DNA of 64,000 nt, from positions 3,555,048 to 3,619,047 of the forward strand of contig NZ_CP031466.1 in assembly GCF_003368325.1 (NCBI RefSeq), in the 5' to 3' direction. The notes beneath the pieces were generated by a model. That model was given only the letters and a program-made list of their open reading frames with translations, did not search any database and had not been told where the DNA came from. Source of the DNA: Paraburkholderia caffeinilytica. GTDB taxonomy: Bacteria > Pseudomonadota > Gammaproteobacteria > Burkholderiales > Burkholderiaceae. A program made the translations under genes and the position numbers. Numbering within the stretch: the stretch's first letter is position 1; every line of letters begins with the position of its first letter. Below are positions 27,897-36,409 of the stretch, in pieces.

Positions 27897-28547
27897 TCAG
27901 GCAACGTACGTCCCATGCATGTGCCTGGCGGCGTTAATCACGGCTTCACGTCGGTCGAGCGCGTCCACCGGAGAGACGGGCTCGCCCTCGTGCTCTCCAG
28001 TACCAGAGATCCATCCGTTCTGGAAATGGAACCACGCGGCGATCTTCCACGAGTCGGCTACCGGGCCGAGTGCAGCCAGGATGTCCTTGATGACCGGCAG
28101 TGGCTGGCACATGGCGTCGAACTGGTAGCCGGCAAAGTATTCCTTGCCGCCGATCGACACGCTGAAGATGTGGCCACGGCGCTTCCAGCCGCTGGCCGGC
28201 TGCGCCCTGTTGGCGGGCGGTGCGGCCTGGAGCGCATTGATCTGCCCGGCCGTGAGCCAGTTGCCCCGCGCAAAGACGGCACGCATGGCCTCCTGACGCC
28301 AGATGCGCTCTTCGATGAGGGCTGTGACCGGCGCCGAGAGGCCTGTGATCGCGGTGGCAAGATCATCTGCCCGCTTGATAATCGCTTCCTCGAAGGGCGT
28401 TTGCGTCAGAACGGCCGCCACCAGATCCTCCAAACCCTGTTTCAGGGAAGATACGATGGCTGGGTCGGTGCCGGCCGGCAGGCGCAGGCTGAGCACGAGC
28501 TCCGTCGTCGGGATATCTGTGGTGGATTGGTCATGGGCCCGGATCAT
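27897..28547 (-). CDS. Hypothetical protein with DUF2384-like (Xre/MbcA/ParS) C-terminus
   Basis: This 216-residue protein has a helical N-terminal half (LRLPAGTDPAIVSSLKQGLEDL, LATAITGLSAPVTALIEERIW) and a C-terminal part resembling the toxin-binding domain of ParS/MbcA antitoxins (DSWKIAAWFHFQNGWISG, VSPVDALDRREAVINAARHMHG). No RES-type toxin gene is adjacent. It starts at an ATG overlapping the stop of the upstream gene by four bases, so the two are an operon. The antitoxin-like reading is tentative. Confidence 0.6.
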   Translation of the reverse strand: MIRAHDQSTTDIPTTELVLSLRLPAGTDPAIVSSLKQGLEDLVAAVLTQTPFEEAIIKRADDLATAITGLSAPVTALIEERIWRQEAMRAVFARGNWLTAGQINALQAAPPANRAQPASGWKRRGHIFSVSIGGKEYFAGYQFDAMCQPLPVIKDILAALGPVADSWKIAAWFHFQNGWISGTGEHEGEPVSPVDALDRREAVINAARHMHGTYVA

Positions 28548-28951
28548 GGCCGCCTCACTTCATGACGCACAGTCTCTGGTATTCCAGGGGTACCGTCACT
28601 CTGCAGTTCTTCTGCCAGCAGCTCGCGAACACGCTTCATGATCCAGGTGATCTCGGCCGGGGAAATGTCCCACTGTCCCGGGGACAAGTTCCTGGTTACA
28701 TCGGTTTCGATCCTGGAAAGTGTATCGCGCAGTGACTGCACCGGATTCCCGGCAAGTTTCCGGCGGGCGTAGGATGCAAGCTGTCCGGCGAGGTCTTCGC
28801 ATGCATCGTATCGCGTGGAGAGCTCTTCATCGGTCAATCCGGAGATAAGCTGGTCACCGGCCCGGCTGAGCAGAACTTTCGGCTGGTACCCACCGACGGT
28901 GCCTTGGGCGGGTTCGCGAGGAAAGTCCTCAGGAATGGCCTGAGTATTCAT
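28544..28951 (-). CDS. Hypothetical protein, operon partner of the DUF2384-like gene
   Basis: A 135-residue predicted cytosolic, largely helical protein (GLTDEELSTRYDACEDLAGQLA, SLRDTLSRIETDVTRNLSPGQW, ITWIMKRVRELLAEEL). I do not recognise the family. The ATG at 28951 follows GAGGG; ATGs further upstream lack ribosome sites. The stop overlaps the start of the next gene as ATGA, which indicates coupled synthesis and a shared role. Confidence 0.6.
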   Translation of the reverse strand: MNTQAIPEDFPREPAQGTVGGYQPKVLLSRAGDQLISGLTDEELSTRYDACEDLAGQLASYARRKLAGNPVQSLRDTLSRIETDVTRNLSPGQWDISPAEITWIMKRVRELLAEELQSDGTPGIPETVRHEVRRP

Positions 28952-29100
28952 GGTCGCAACCCTCATTACAGGAGTTTGCATGTAGCGATGCAGAGACACT
29001 CGCAATTATTGCGATTGAACGCCTGGATTTCAGGAAGAAAACGACCGACCCTGTCGTTGGCGAGCGGCACGACGTGAAGGACGATGCCGCGCCAGTTGTC

Positions 29101-29709
29101 CTATTCCAAGAAACCGGCCAGTTTTTCCAGAAGTCTCGCCATCACCTGGCTGTCGCTGATGCCCAGCACAGGGTTGGTTATGACGAGGTGATCGCGCGAC
29201 CATATGGGCCATCCTTCGTCGTGGTCGTCGAGCGCCAGCCATGCGTGCGGCCGTCGACGCACTACATCCGAGCAGACCTGTTTGCCTCGTGGCATCTCCC
29301 TGAACCGGTTTGCGTCCATATCGCCATGAAAGGTCGCGCCGACGACACGGTCGCGCAGCCGTACCGGTAACCGGCGTACGACCTTAAGGACGCTGCCGTA
29401 GACAACAACCCAGTTTGTCGAAAGGACGATCCGCACGCCTGGATAGGGCGCCAGGATTTCGTCGAGCAAACCGGCATGTTCGAGCACCGTATGTCCCGGG
29501 GGAGATGCCACGTAGGGGCCGATTCCTGGACGCCGCCAGACGTCTGCCGGATGCAGCACCCCATCAAAATCCAGGTACAGGACCTGGCCGCCCGTTTGCT
29601 CGGGAGGCGGCGTTGCCACGGAACGCGGGTGTACGTGGCGCGAAAATTCTCTCATCTGAGCGCAAAGGGGCCACCAGCAGCCTTGATGTGGCCTGAAAAC
29701 GTTAAGCAT
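29101..29709 (-). CDS. HAD-superfamily hydrolase (HAD_SAK-like)
   Basis: About 202 residues. The HAD nucleophile motif is VLYLDFDGVLHP, motif II is VLSTNWVV, and the C-terminal acidic motif is LALDDHDEGW. This pattern is the HAD domain found alone or in Swiss-army-knife RNA repair proteins. The start at 29709 overlaps the upstream stop by eight bases; an ATG at 29655 (MREFSRHVHP) is an alternative. A phosphatase or 5'/3'-end processing role is possible but not shown. Confidence 0.72.
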   Translation of the reverse strand: MLNVFRPHQGCWWPLCAQMREFSRHVHPRSVATPPPEQTGGQVLYLDFDGVLHPADVWRRPGIGPYVASPPGHTVLEHAGLLDEILAPYPGVRIVLSTNWVVVYGSVLKVVRRLPVRLRDRVVGATFHGDMDANRFREMPRGKQVCSDVVRRRPHAWLALDDHDEGWPIWSRDHLVITNPVLGISDSQVMARLLEKLAGFLE

Positions 29710-30163
29710 CCCGGCTGGTAGCGACAACGGTAGTGTCAAAGCTCCGCTCGCTGACCAGTTCCGGTGGAAATGCGAGATCACGCCGAATTCGCGTGCATGG
29801 TTTCAGCTCACCATGACTGGTCGAATACCACCTCCAGGGTTCGTCGCCTGCGTTTGGCTTGCGCTCCCGCCAGATGCCGGCAACCTGGTAAAGATGGAGG
29901 CCGATACCATCAGTGGCGCGATCCAGTACGTAGACGAGGAAGCTATCTCGCTCGCATTTCGAAACCGCCTCGAGCAATACTTCGGAACCAGCTAATAGCC
30001 ATCCAGCCGGCAGCGAGGCATCAACCCGTCGTTTGTGCGATGCGATCACCAGAAAATTCAGGGGCTCGTCCGTCCACCCGACGCTGTCCCACGCCTGGTA
30101 GGGCGTCGCAAGTTGCTGTTTGAACGCGTCACGCTGGGCCCAGGTCGCATCCGTCATTAACAT
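29702..30163 (-). CDS. Hypothetical protein
   Basis: A 153-residue predicted soluble protein with many Trp/Tyr residues (WDSVGWTDEPLNFLVIASHKRR, VYVLDRATDGIGLHLYQVAGIW). I recognise no family. The start at 30163 follows AAGGAAG. It is the first gene of a pair with the HAD protein, overlapping by eight bases, and is divergent from the XRE regulator. Confidence 0.6.
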   Translation of the reverse strand: MLMTDATWAQRDAFKQQLATPYQAWDSVGWTDEPLNFLVIASHKRRVDASLPAGWLLAGSEVLLEAVSKCERDSFLVYVLDRATDGIGLHLYQVAGIWRERKPNAGDEPWRWYSTSHGELKPCTRIRRDLAFPPELVSERSFDTTVVATSRDA

Positions 30164-30339
30164 CCATCTTCCTTGAGGTAACTAACTGACATCCTGTCGA
30201 CTTCCTGTCGTGCAATTCACCCGTCGTCCGTTCCCGCAGGCAACCAGTGCCCGCAACGAGATATCTTCGCTACGTGGCCTCCGGCAGTCGTCTCCTGCGC
30301 GGGTACGTCCCACATGGGAAATCGCTGATGGTAACAAAT

Positions 30340-30370
30340 GAACACTATAGATTGTAGTTCTTTAGTGTTC
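30340..30370. promoter_or_regulatory. Dyad GAACACTA-N15-TAGTGTTC upstream of the XRE gene
   Basis: A perfect 8-bp inverted repeat in the divergent intergenic region, about 38 bp before the XRE start. XRE-type repressors usually autoregulate through such dyads. The spacing could also place it over the promoter of the divergent 30163 gene. Confidence 0.55.
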
Positions 30371-30383
30371 GAAATGAGTACAT

Positions 30384-30406
30384 CAAGTCCTTTATGGGAG
30401 GACTTG
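30384..30406 (+). promoter_or_regulatory. Dyad CAAGTCC-N9-GGACTTG covering the XRE ribosome binding site
   Basis: A perfect 7-bp inverted repeat ends two bases before the XRE ATG; the downstream arm includes the end of the GGGAGG ribosome site (30396-30401). As RNA it would form a hairpin hiding the site; as DNA it could be a second operator. Confidence 0.5.
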
Positions 30407-30407
30407 C

Positions 30408-30695
30408 ATGCGCTCCGAGGCCGAGTTCGGCATCGCACTGAAGCGACTTCGCGAAATAGCCAATGTCACACAGGAAGATTTTGGGCTGATCTCCAGCCGG
30501 ACGTACATAAGTACGATCGAACGGGGTCTGAAGTCGCCCACACTGGGAAAGATCGAGAAGTTAGCGGGAGTGCTTGGAATCCACCCACTTACATTGTTGA
30601 CCGTTGCCTACATGGACCGATTCACTCCGAAAGATATCGATCGGGTGACGAATGTTCTGCGCACACAGTTACTGGAAATCTTCGGAGAAAAGTGA
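30408..30695 (+). CDS. XRE-family helix-turn-helix regulator
   Basis: The 95-residue protein is almost entirely a Cro/C1-type HTH (FGIALKRLREIANVTQEDFGLI, SSRTYISTIERGLKSPTLGKIEKLAGVLGIHPLTLL). The start follows GGGAGGACTTGC. It probably represses its own promoter and perhaps the divergent 29702-30163 gene through the dyads at 30340 and 30384. It precedes the AbrB-like gene on the same strand with a 24-bp gap. Confidence 0.88.
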   Translation: MRSEAEFGIALKRLREIANVTQEDFGLISSRTYISTIERGLKSPTLGKIEKLAGVLGIHPLTLLTVAYMDRFTPKDIDRVTNVLRTQLLEIFGEK

Positions 30696-30719
30696 CAGTA
30701 ACAGCGGCGTGCGATCGCG

Positions 30720-31436
30720 GTGGTTCCAGGTGACAATCTATACCTCTCCGTACTGGAAGTCGTCGAGTCCGCTCCGGCGGTGCTCGCTACTTTGGCCGCC
30801 CCGATTCGTCGAGGGCCTGGGGGCGGCGCATGCAGGAGTGCCGCGAGCCGGGCCTATCCTGTGTTCACTTCGCCCGGCCATTTTGGGTACCCATGCGAAC
30901 TCTGGTTTTACAGCACTCGAAACCTGGCGGGCCGACTCCCTTCGACTGTCGTGCAGCTCGACTTTCGATACGGTGCTGAGATTGTGCCGCTGCGGCATTC
31001 CGTTATATGCGACGATGTTGCAATTGCGACTGCGAGAGTGGAGGCGCAGATGGGACGGTCATTGATGGAAATGCGGAGTCTGGCTGCGGAGTTTCCCGAT
31101 GCAATCAAGCGCATGAAGGCCTGCTTGAGGGCAACAGGGCGTGTCGCGACGGATGAGCAAGTGGTCTGGGCGTGGTCCGAGTATTCGGAAAGCGTATGCG
31201 CCAGTTGGTTACTGCTTCCGGAGTCCGATGACGATCTGGTAGTGTTGCTTTTGAGGCATTGGCCGGCATGTGAGCTTCACGCGACAGGCTGTATCGCGAC
31301 GCTGACTGCCGGTGACTTCGGCGGAAGCCCCCAGCTTTCGCTGCCGGAGGAGGTGATTCGCAAAATGGGATGGACATGTGGAGATGAAGTGGAGTTACAG
31401 CGGCAAGGCGATAGTCTCGTTGTGCGCGGACATTGA
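30720..31436 (+). CDS. Hypothetical protein with AbrB-like C-terminal segment
   Basis: Up to 238 residues from a GTG at 30720; there is no clear ribosome site, and the frame opens only at 30702, so the start is uncertain. The C-terminal ~40 residues (LSLPEEVIRKMGWTCGDEVELQRQGDSLVVR) resemble a SpoVT/AbrB swapped-hairpin DNA-binding domain. A middle region (EFPDAIKRMKACLRATGRVATDEQVVWAW) looks helical and unfamiliar. It may be an antitoxin-like or regulatory partner of the XRE protein. Confidence 0.5.
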   Translation: MVPGDNLYLSVLEVVESAPAVLATLAAPIRRGPGGGACRSAASRAYPVFTSPGHFGYPCELWFYSTRNLAGRLPSTVVQLDFRYGAEIVPLRHSVICDDVAIATARVEAQMGRSLMEMRSLAAEFPDAIKRMKACLRATGRVATDEQVVWAWSEYSESVCASWLLLPESDDDLVVLLLRHWPACELHATGCIATLTAGDFGGSPQLSLPEEVIRKMGWTCGDEVELQRQGDSLVVRGH

Positions 31437-32153
31437 AACCCTTGTCAGAGTTTGCCTACCACAGCCGCTGGGATCACCACTGAACTCACTCTACGTGACT
31501 GGACACGCACTGCCACGCCGGCACGACTGCGTTGTCGAGCCGACGGCCGCTCCCGCCGGCACTGCGTCGCACGACCGACGACGACGGCCACTCTCACTTT
31601 AAGCACGCGGCTTGGCGTTCATACATAGCTTGCGAATAGGGAAGGAGATCGTCGTCGTAACGGGCACTGTATTTTCCGTAGCCGATGAACTCGGAGTAAA
31701 TGTTCATCGCCTGAATATGTGACGTTGCCCAGAACGTTCATACCCATTCACTGCCTGGCTCGTTGAGGCTCCGAGCGGCGTCTCCGTCCGGCCCATGCGG
31801 GATGCATGCGGGAAGATAGTTGCCGCGCCCGCCGGGCAATACCAAACTTCATGAAGGTAACTTAGCGCCTTCGTCATGCAATACCGCCCTCATGGCTTTT
31901 TCTTTGGGGGCGCGAATTGTCGACGATTGTCCGGGAGACGTCGAGTGGCCGAAATTGGTCGAACCCGGTCTGATGCTGAACCGACGATGGGAGGCCATCG
32001 TCGACCCGGCTGCATCCGGCAGAAGTCGACCCACAACTGCCGTTCCGACTCCTCAAACAGCCATGACCGCATCCGGAGTACAACGGACGCTCGCGTCGCC
32101 GCGTTGGTCGCCAAGTTATCGGCCGTTGCTGCCGGTCATTCACTGGAATTACG
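31437..32153. other. Remnant-rich intergenic region
   Basis: No intact large gene. It holds a short minus-strand frame at 31594-31707 and precedes an aminotransferase fragment at 32154. Open frames at 31820-32164 on either strand are mutual shadows. It probably marks decayed insertions at the border of the catabolic block. Confidence 0.45.
31594..31707 (-). pseudogene. Short frame, possible gene fragment (37 aa)
   Basis: The minus-strand frame reads MNIYSEFIGYGKYSARYDDD then LLPYSQAMYERQAACLK and stop. Aromatic-rich composition and good codon use suggest a protein-derived fragment rather than chance. Eleven further codons upstream stay open before a stop. The parent family is not recognised. 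Confidence 0.3.
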
Positions 32154-32453
32154 GTGACAGCTGAGCGTCTCCGAAACGCTCGCGATCATCTGGCAATGGG
32201 GCTGACAACCATTCCGGGTGTGCAAGCCGGGCCGCCTGCAAAAGGCGCGATGTACTTACTCTTCCGGATCGACGGCAGCCTCTCCTCTGCGCAACAACTC
32301 GTTTCCGACGGCAAGCTCGGCCTTGCACCTGGCATCGCTTTTCGTCCCGAAGGTGAAGGCTATCTCCGTTGGTGCTTCGCAAGCAGCCATGACTGGCTGG
32401 ATGAAGGAGTTCAAAGACTGAAGAGATATTTGGAAGCGTCGCAGCGGCCCTGA
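32154..32453 (+). pseudogene. C-terminal fragment of a class I/II aminotransferase
   Basis: The 99-residue frame matches the last part of fold type I aminotransferases (AspC/AlaA-like): GVQAGPPAKGAMYLLFRIDG, LGLAPGIAFRPEGEGYLRWC, then a closing helix. The PLP-lysine domain and most of the protein are missing, and upstream sequence is not related. It is a gene remnant, probably non-functional. Confidence 0.75.
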
Positions 32454-32514
32454 TATGAAGGCGCGCAGCACGCCATTAGGCGGCTGCGCTTTCCCAGCCG
32501 ACACCCACGAACGG

Positions 32515-33501
32515 TTACCAGTCGAAGTCGGCTGCCAGGCGCTTTGTGCACACCTTTGCCATGTTTGGCTCGGCACTGTTCGGAAGCGACGCATAAGCGA
32601 CCGCTATCGCGGCCGCCAGCCTCGCGTTGTTGAGACCAATCTGAACACTGCCTTCCGCGCTTGCCCCGTCAGTTAATGCGCTCACACGGGAAATAAGGAA
32701 CGGTGTCACGCCCTTGCCGCTTATACCTTCCCAATCCGCTTCCGCCAGTGCCTGCTCAATGGCGAGATCGATGTCCTCACGAGGCAACGCGAATGGTTCG
32801 GGAATTGGATTGGCAATCACAAGGCCGTTGCTCAGACCGAGTGCCCAGTTGGCTCTCATGACGCGAGCGATCCGCTGAGGATCGTCGAGACGTATGTCGA
32901 CAGGGAACTCACTGTCGCGAGTGAAGAACCCGGGAAGGCTGTCGGTGCAATAGCCGATCACCGGCACGCTATACGTCTCCAGATATTCCAGGGTCAGTCG
33001 GATGTCGAGGATCGATTTGACGCCGGCGCATACCAATGCCACCGGCGTGCGGGCGAGTTCCTGCAGATCAGCCGAAATGTCGAAGTTCTCGTGCGCGCCC
33101 CGATGTACCCCGCCGAGGCCGCCAGCCGCACACGCACGAATCTTCGCCAGGTCTGCAATAACCATCGTCGCCGAGATCGTCGTCGCTCCGTCACCGCCAC
33201 ACGCAACAAGAATCGGAATGTCGCGTCGGCTGACCTTGGCCACATCGTGACCGCCGCGACCGAGGCGACCAATCTCGTCACGTGTCAGCCCAACCTTGAT
33301 ACGGCCGTCCAGAATCGTGCAGGTGGCAGGTATCGCGCCGTGGGCGCGGACTTCGGCTTCGAGTTCAAGCGCGGTTTCAGCGTTCCCCGGCCAGGAGGAA
33401 CCATGCGAGATGATCGATGACTCCAATGCCACAACCGGTCGCCCTGCACTTAATGCCTCAGCAACCTCCGGATGGATATCCAAAAAACCATTCAAACCCA
33501 T
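32515..33501 (-). CDS. psuG: PsuG-like pseudouridine-5'-phosphate glycosidase family protein
   Basis: The 328-residue protein matches the PsuG/IndA family, which cleaves the C-C glycosidic bond of pseudouridine 5'-phosphate to uracil and ribose 5-phosphate using Mn2+ and a Lys imine. Recognisable segments are VVALESSIISHGSSWPGNAETALELE, TCTILDGRIKVGL, KVSRRDIP, GATTISATM, GGVHRGAHENFDISADLQEL and GVKSILDIRLTLEYLET. The start at 33501 follows GGGAGAG. No pseudouridine kinase (psuK) is adjacent. It is the last gene of a catabolic operon, so it may use another C-C bonded substrate; that is inference. Confidence 0.88.
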   Translation of the reverse strand: MGLNGFLDIHPEVAEALSAGRPVVALESSIISHGSSWPGNAETALELEAEVRAHGAIPATCTILDGRIKVGLTRDEIGRLGRGGHDVAKVSRRDIPILVACGGDGATTISATMVIADLAKIRACAAGGLGGVHRGAHENFDISADLQELARTPVALVCAGVKSILDIRLTLEYLETYSVPVIGYCTDSLPGFFTRDSEFPVDIRLDDPQRIARVMRANWALGLSNGLVIANPIPEPFALPREDIDLAIEQALAEADWEGISGKGVTPFLISRVSALTDGASAEGSVQIGLNNARLAAAIAVAYASLPNSAEPNMAKVCTKRLAADFDW

Positions 33502-33625
33502 CGAATCTCTCCCTCCGGGCCAACAAAGCGATGCGCTGCCGTGTGCCGTATATCTTCGAGATACCGTGTCCGCACGTTGAGAGAAACGCGCGCATTGAAG
33601 CGCGCGATCGCCCTCGAAGCAGAAC

Positions 33626-34681
33626 TTAAGCCGCACGCGGGGCCACGACGGCCGGTTCCAGATTTCGCGCCTTGGCCAAGGTGAGCGCAGTGTCCTCGAT
33701 CATGTCCTCCTGGCCGCCGACCATGCCGCGGCGTCCGAGTTCGACCAGAATGTCGCGAGCCGGTATGCCGTACTTCTGTCCTGCGCGCTTCGCAAAAAGA
33801 AGGAAAGAACCGTACACGCCTGCGTAACCGAGCGTGAGTGCATCGCGATCGACGCGGATAGGAAAGTCCATGATAGGCACGACCAGGTCCTCTGCCACGT
33901 CCTGAATCTTCCAGACGTCGACACCCGTCTGAATGCCCATGCGCTCACACACCGCGACGAGCACTTCCATCGGTGTGTTGCCGGCACCGGCACCTAAACC
34001 CGCGGCCGCTGCATCGACGCGGGTCGCGCCAACCTTGATGGCTGCGATGGAGTTCGCTACACCCATCGCAAGGTTATGGTGACCATGAAAGCCGAGTTCG
34101 GTTTCCGGTTTCAGCGCCGCGCGTACTTCGGAAAGACGCACCTTTACATCCTCCGGAAGCAAGTAGCCGGCGGAGTCTGTCACGTAGACACAGTTCGCAC
34201 CGTAGCTTTCCATTAGCCGTGCCTGCTTCACGAGACCTTCGGGTGTATTCATATGGGCCATCATCAGAAAACCGACGGCATCCATATTGAGCTTGCGTGC
34301 GAGGCTGATGTGCTGTTCCGAGACATCGGCTTCCGTACAGTGCGTGGCCACGCGGATCGTGTTTACGCCAAGCTCGTGTGCCATTTTCAGATGGTCCACC
34401 GTGCCAATGCCCGGAATCAGGAGTGCCGAGACGCGCGCCTGCTTCATCAGGGGAATGACGGTGGAAAGGTATTCCTCGTCTGTGTGAGCGGGAAAACCGT
34501 AGTTCACGGAACTGCCGCCAAGTCCGTCGCCGTGCGTGACTTCGATCAGCGGCACGCCCGCGTCATCCAGACCCTGAGCAATCGCCTTCATCTGGTCCAG
34601 CGTCATCTGGTGACGTTTCGGATGCATTCCGTCGCGCAGCGTCATGTCATGCACGACGATCTTCTTGCCTTTGATATTCAT
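33626..34681 (-). CDS. dmpG: 4-hydroxy-2-oxovalerate aldolase
   Basis: This 351-residue DmpG/BphI-type class II aldolase splits 4-hydroxy-2-oxopentanoate into pyruvate and acetaldehyde. It has the HMGL-like TIM barrel start [17 protein letters not shown] with catalytic Arg-Asp, [13 protein letters not shown], and metal-binding [13 protein letters not shown], followed by the C-terminal communication domain that contacts the acylating acetaldehyde dehydrogenase. The dehydrogenase gene is directly upstream (12-bp gap), consistent with the known channelling complex. Confidence 0.95.
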   Translation of the reverse strand: MNIKGKKIVVHDMTLRDGMHPKRHQMTLDQMKAIAQGLDDAGVPLIEVTHGDGLGGSSVNYGFPAHTDEEYLSTVIPLMKQARVSALLIPGIGTVDHLKMAHELGVNTIRVATHCTEADVSEQHISLARKLNMDAVGFLMMAHMNTPEGLVKQARLMESYGANCVYVTDSAGYLLPEDVKVRLSEVRAALKPETELGFHGHHNLAMGVANSIAAIKVGATRVDAAAAGLGAGAGNTPMEVLVAVCERMGIQTGVDVWKIQDVAEDLVVPIMDFPIRVDRDALTLGYAGVYGSFLLFAKRAGQKYGIPARDILVELGRRGMVGGQEDMIEDTALTLAKARNLEPAVVAPRAA

Positions 34682-34693
34682 GTCTGGCTCCCC

Positions 34694-35611
34694 TTAGTGA
34701 GCAACGGGTTCGAGCTTCAGCGAACCGCTCAGGATTTCTTCGGCGAACATCTCAGCGGTGCGCGCCGCAGCGGCCGTCATGATGTCGAGGTTGCCTGCAT
34801 ACCGGGGCAAATAGTCGCCGAGGCCCTCAACCTCCAGGTAAATCGAGACGCGCTCACCGTCGAACACGGGGCCATTGACGAGCCTGTAGCCGGGCACGTA
34901 CCTGCGCACCTGTTCGATCATTTCGTGGACCGACTCTTCGATCGCGGAGGCATCGGGTGTGCCCTCTACCAGGCAATGCACGGTGTCGCGCATGATGAGC
35001 GGCGGATCGGCGGGGTTGATAATGATGATCGCCTTGCCTTCCCTGGCTCCTCCAACCTTCGAAACTGCGCCGGCTGTCGTACGCGTGAATTCGTCGATGT
35101 TCTTGCGCGTTCCGGGGCCGGCCGATCGGCTGGATACCGTCGCGACGATTTCGGCGTACCGTACGGGCTGCACGCGCGACACCGCATACACCATGGGGAT
35201 CGTCGCCTGGCCGCCGCAAGTGACCATATTGACGTTCATCTCGCCTTTACCGACGTGCTGCTTCAGATTGACGGGCGGCACGCAATAAGGGCCAATGGCG
35301 GCGGGTGTGAGGTCGATCATCATCACACCCAGTTCATTGAGCTTGCGCGAGTTCTCCGCATGCACGTATGCACTGGTCGCGTCGAATGCGATCTGGATGT
35401 CGTCGGCTTTTACATGCGGCAGCAAGCCGTCTACGCCCTCCGAAGTCGTCTTCAGGCCCAACTCGCGCGCTCTTTTCAGACCATCGGATTCGGGGTCGAT
35501 GCCCACCATCCACACGGGCTCCAGTACTTCACTGCGCTGCAGCTTCGCCAACAGGTCCGTGCCGATGTTGCCCGGTCCGATCAATGCGCATTTCACCTTG
35601 TTCTTTGCCAT
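34694..35611 (-). CDS. dmpF: Acylating acetaldehyde dehydrogenase
   Basis: This 305-residue DmpF/BphJ-type enzyme oxidises acetaldehyde to acetyl-CoA with NAD+ and CoA. It has a Rossmann start ([17 protein letters not shown]), the catalytic Cys in [15 protein letters not shown], and the [19 protein letters not shown] segment. It pairs with the downstream aldolase to channel acetaldehyde. The start follows GGAGGAAAC. Confidence 0.95.
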   Translation of the reverse strand: MAKNKVKCALIGPGNIGTDLLAKLQRSEVLEPVWMVGIDPESDGLKRARELGLKTTSEGVDGLLPHVKADDIQIAFDATSAYVHAENSRKLNELGVMMIDLTPAAIGPYCVPPVNLKQHVGKGEMNVNMVTCGGQATIPMVYAVSRVQPVRYAEIVATVSSRSAGPGTRKNIDEFTRTTAGAVSKVGGAREGKAIIIINPADPPLIMRDTVHCLVEGTPDASAIEESVHEMIEQVRRYVPGYRLVNGPVFDGERVSIYLEVEGLGDYLPRYAGNLDIMTAAAARTAEMFAEEILSGSLKLEPVAH

Positions 35612-35626
35612 GTTTCCTCCTGCGGA

Positions 35627-36409
35627 TCAAACGAAGCGCACCGAGCAACCGCCGATGCCGTCAATAGACACACTGAGGCTGTCGCCGGTCGCCACTGGAA
35701 CCATGGCCGCCAGTGAGCCAGACAGCACCACCTCACCGGCCTTCAATGACTCGTCCAGTTGGCCCAACGTGTTCGCCAGCCACGCAACCGCTTCGAGCGG
35801 GTTTCCAAGCGCTGCAGAGCCTGAGCCTGTGGTCACCACTTCACCGTTCTTCTCCAGTTTCATCGCGCATTCGACCAGGTCGACTTCGCGCGGATCGACG
35901 ACGCGGCTGCCAAGCACGAATACGCCACACGATGCGTTGTCGGCCACCGTGTCTTCGATACGGATTTTCCAGTCGCGGATGCGCGAGTCGACGATCTCAA
36001 AGCAGGCCATCACGCCTTCAGTTGCGGCGAGGACATCGGCGGCTGTCACCCCTGGTCCCTGGAGATCGTGCTTGAGCACGAAGGCAATTTCTCCCTCAGC
36101 CTTGGGCTGGATCAGGGAGGTGGCCAATATCGCGTCGCCTTCCTTGTAAAGCATCGCGTCGGTAAGCATGCCGAAATCGGGCTGATAGACCCCGAGCATG
36201 TCCATCACGACCTGCGATGTCACACCGATCTTCTTGCCGATGATGCGTTCGCCCGCCTCGATGCGACGGGCGTTCACGCGTTGCTGAATGCGGTAGGCGT
36301 CATCGGTCGTCAGGTCGGGGTGGCGGCCGGTGAGTGGGTTGACCGCGCGACAGTTTTTTGCTGCGGCGTACAGTTCGTCACCAAGCGAGTTGATAAGAGC
36401 GTCGTTCAT
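35627..36409 (-). CDS. dmpE: 2-oxopent-4-enoate (2-hydroxypenta-2,4-dienoate) hydratase
   Basis: This 260-residue DmpE/MhpD-family enzyme hydrates 2-hydroxypenta-2,4-dienoate to 4-hydroxy-2-oxopentanoate, the aldolase substrate. Visible are GKKIGVTSQVVMDMLGVYQP, the metal ligand region PKAEGEIAFVL and DSRIRDWKI. The family also contains 4-oxalocrotonate decarboxylases (DmpH), which look very similar; the single copy and the absence of ring-cleavage genes favour hydratase. It overlaps the dehydratase gene stop by four bases. Confidence 0.88.
   Translation of the reverse strand: MNDALINSLGDELYAAAKNCRAVNPLTGRHPDLTTDDAYRIQQRVNARRIEAGERIIGKKIGVTSQVVMDMLGVYQPDFGMLTDAMLYKEGDAILATSLIQPKAEGEIAFVLKHDLQGPGVTAADVLAATEGVMACFEIVDSRIRDWKIRIEDTVADNASCGVFVLGSRVVDPREVDLVECAMKLEKNGEVVTTGSGSAALGNPLEAVAWLANTLGQLDESLKAGEVVLSGSLAAMVPVATGDSLSVSIDGIGGCSVRFV

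Noticed and set aside
34253..35716. 487-residue plus-strand open frame
   Set aside because: Antisense to aldolase and acetaldehyde dehydrogenase genes, which have clear active-site motifs.
35627..36409. 4-oxalocrotonate decarboxylase instead of hydratase
   Set aside because: The families are close, but there is no tautomerase, semialdehyde dehydrogenase or dioxygenase gene nearby, and a single copy next to aldolase fits the hydratase. Kept as an alternative only.
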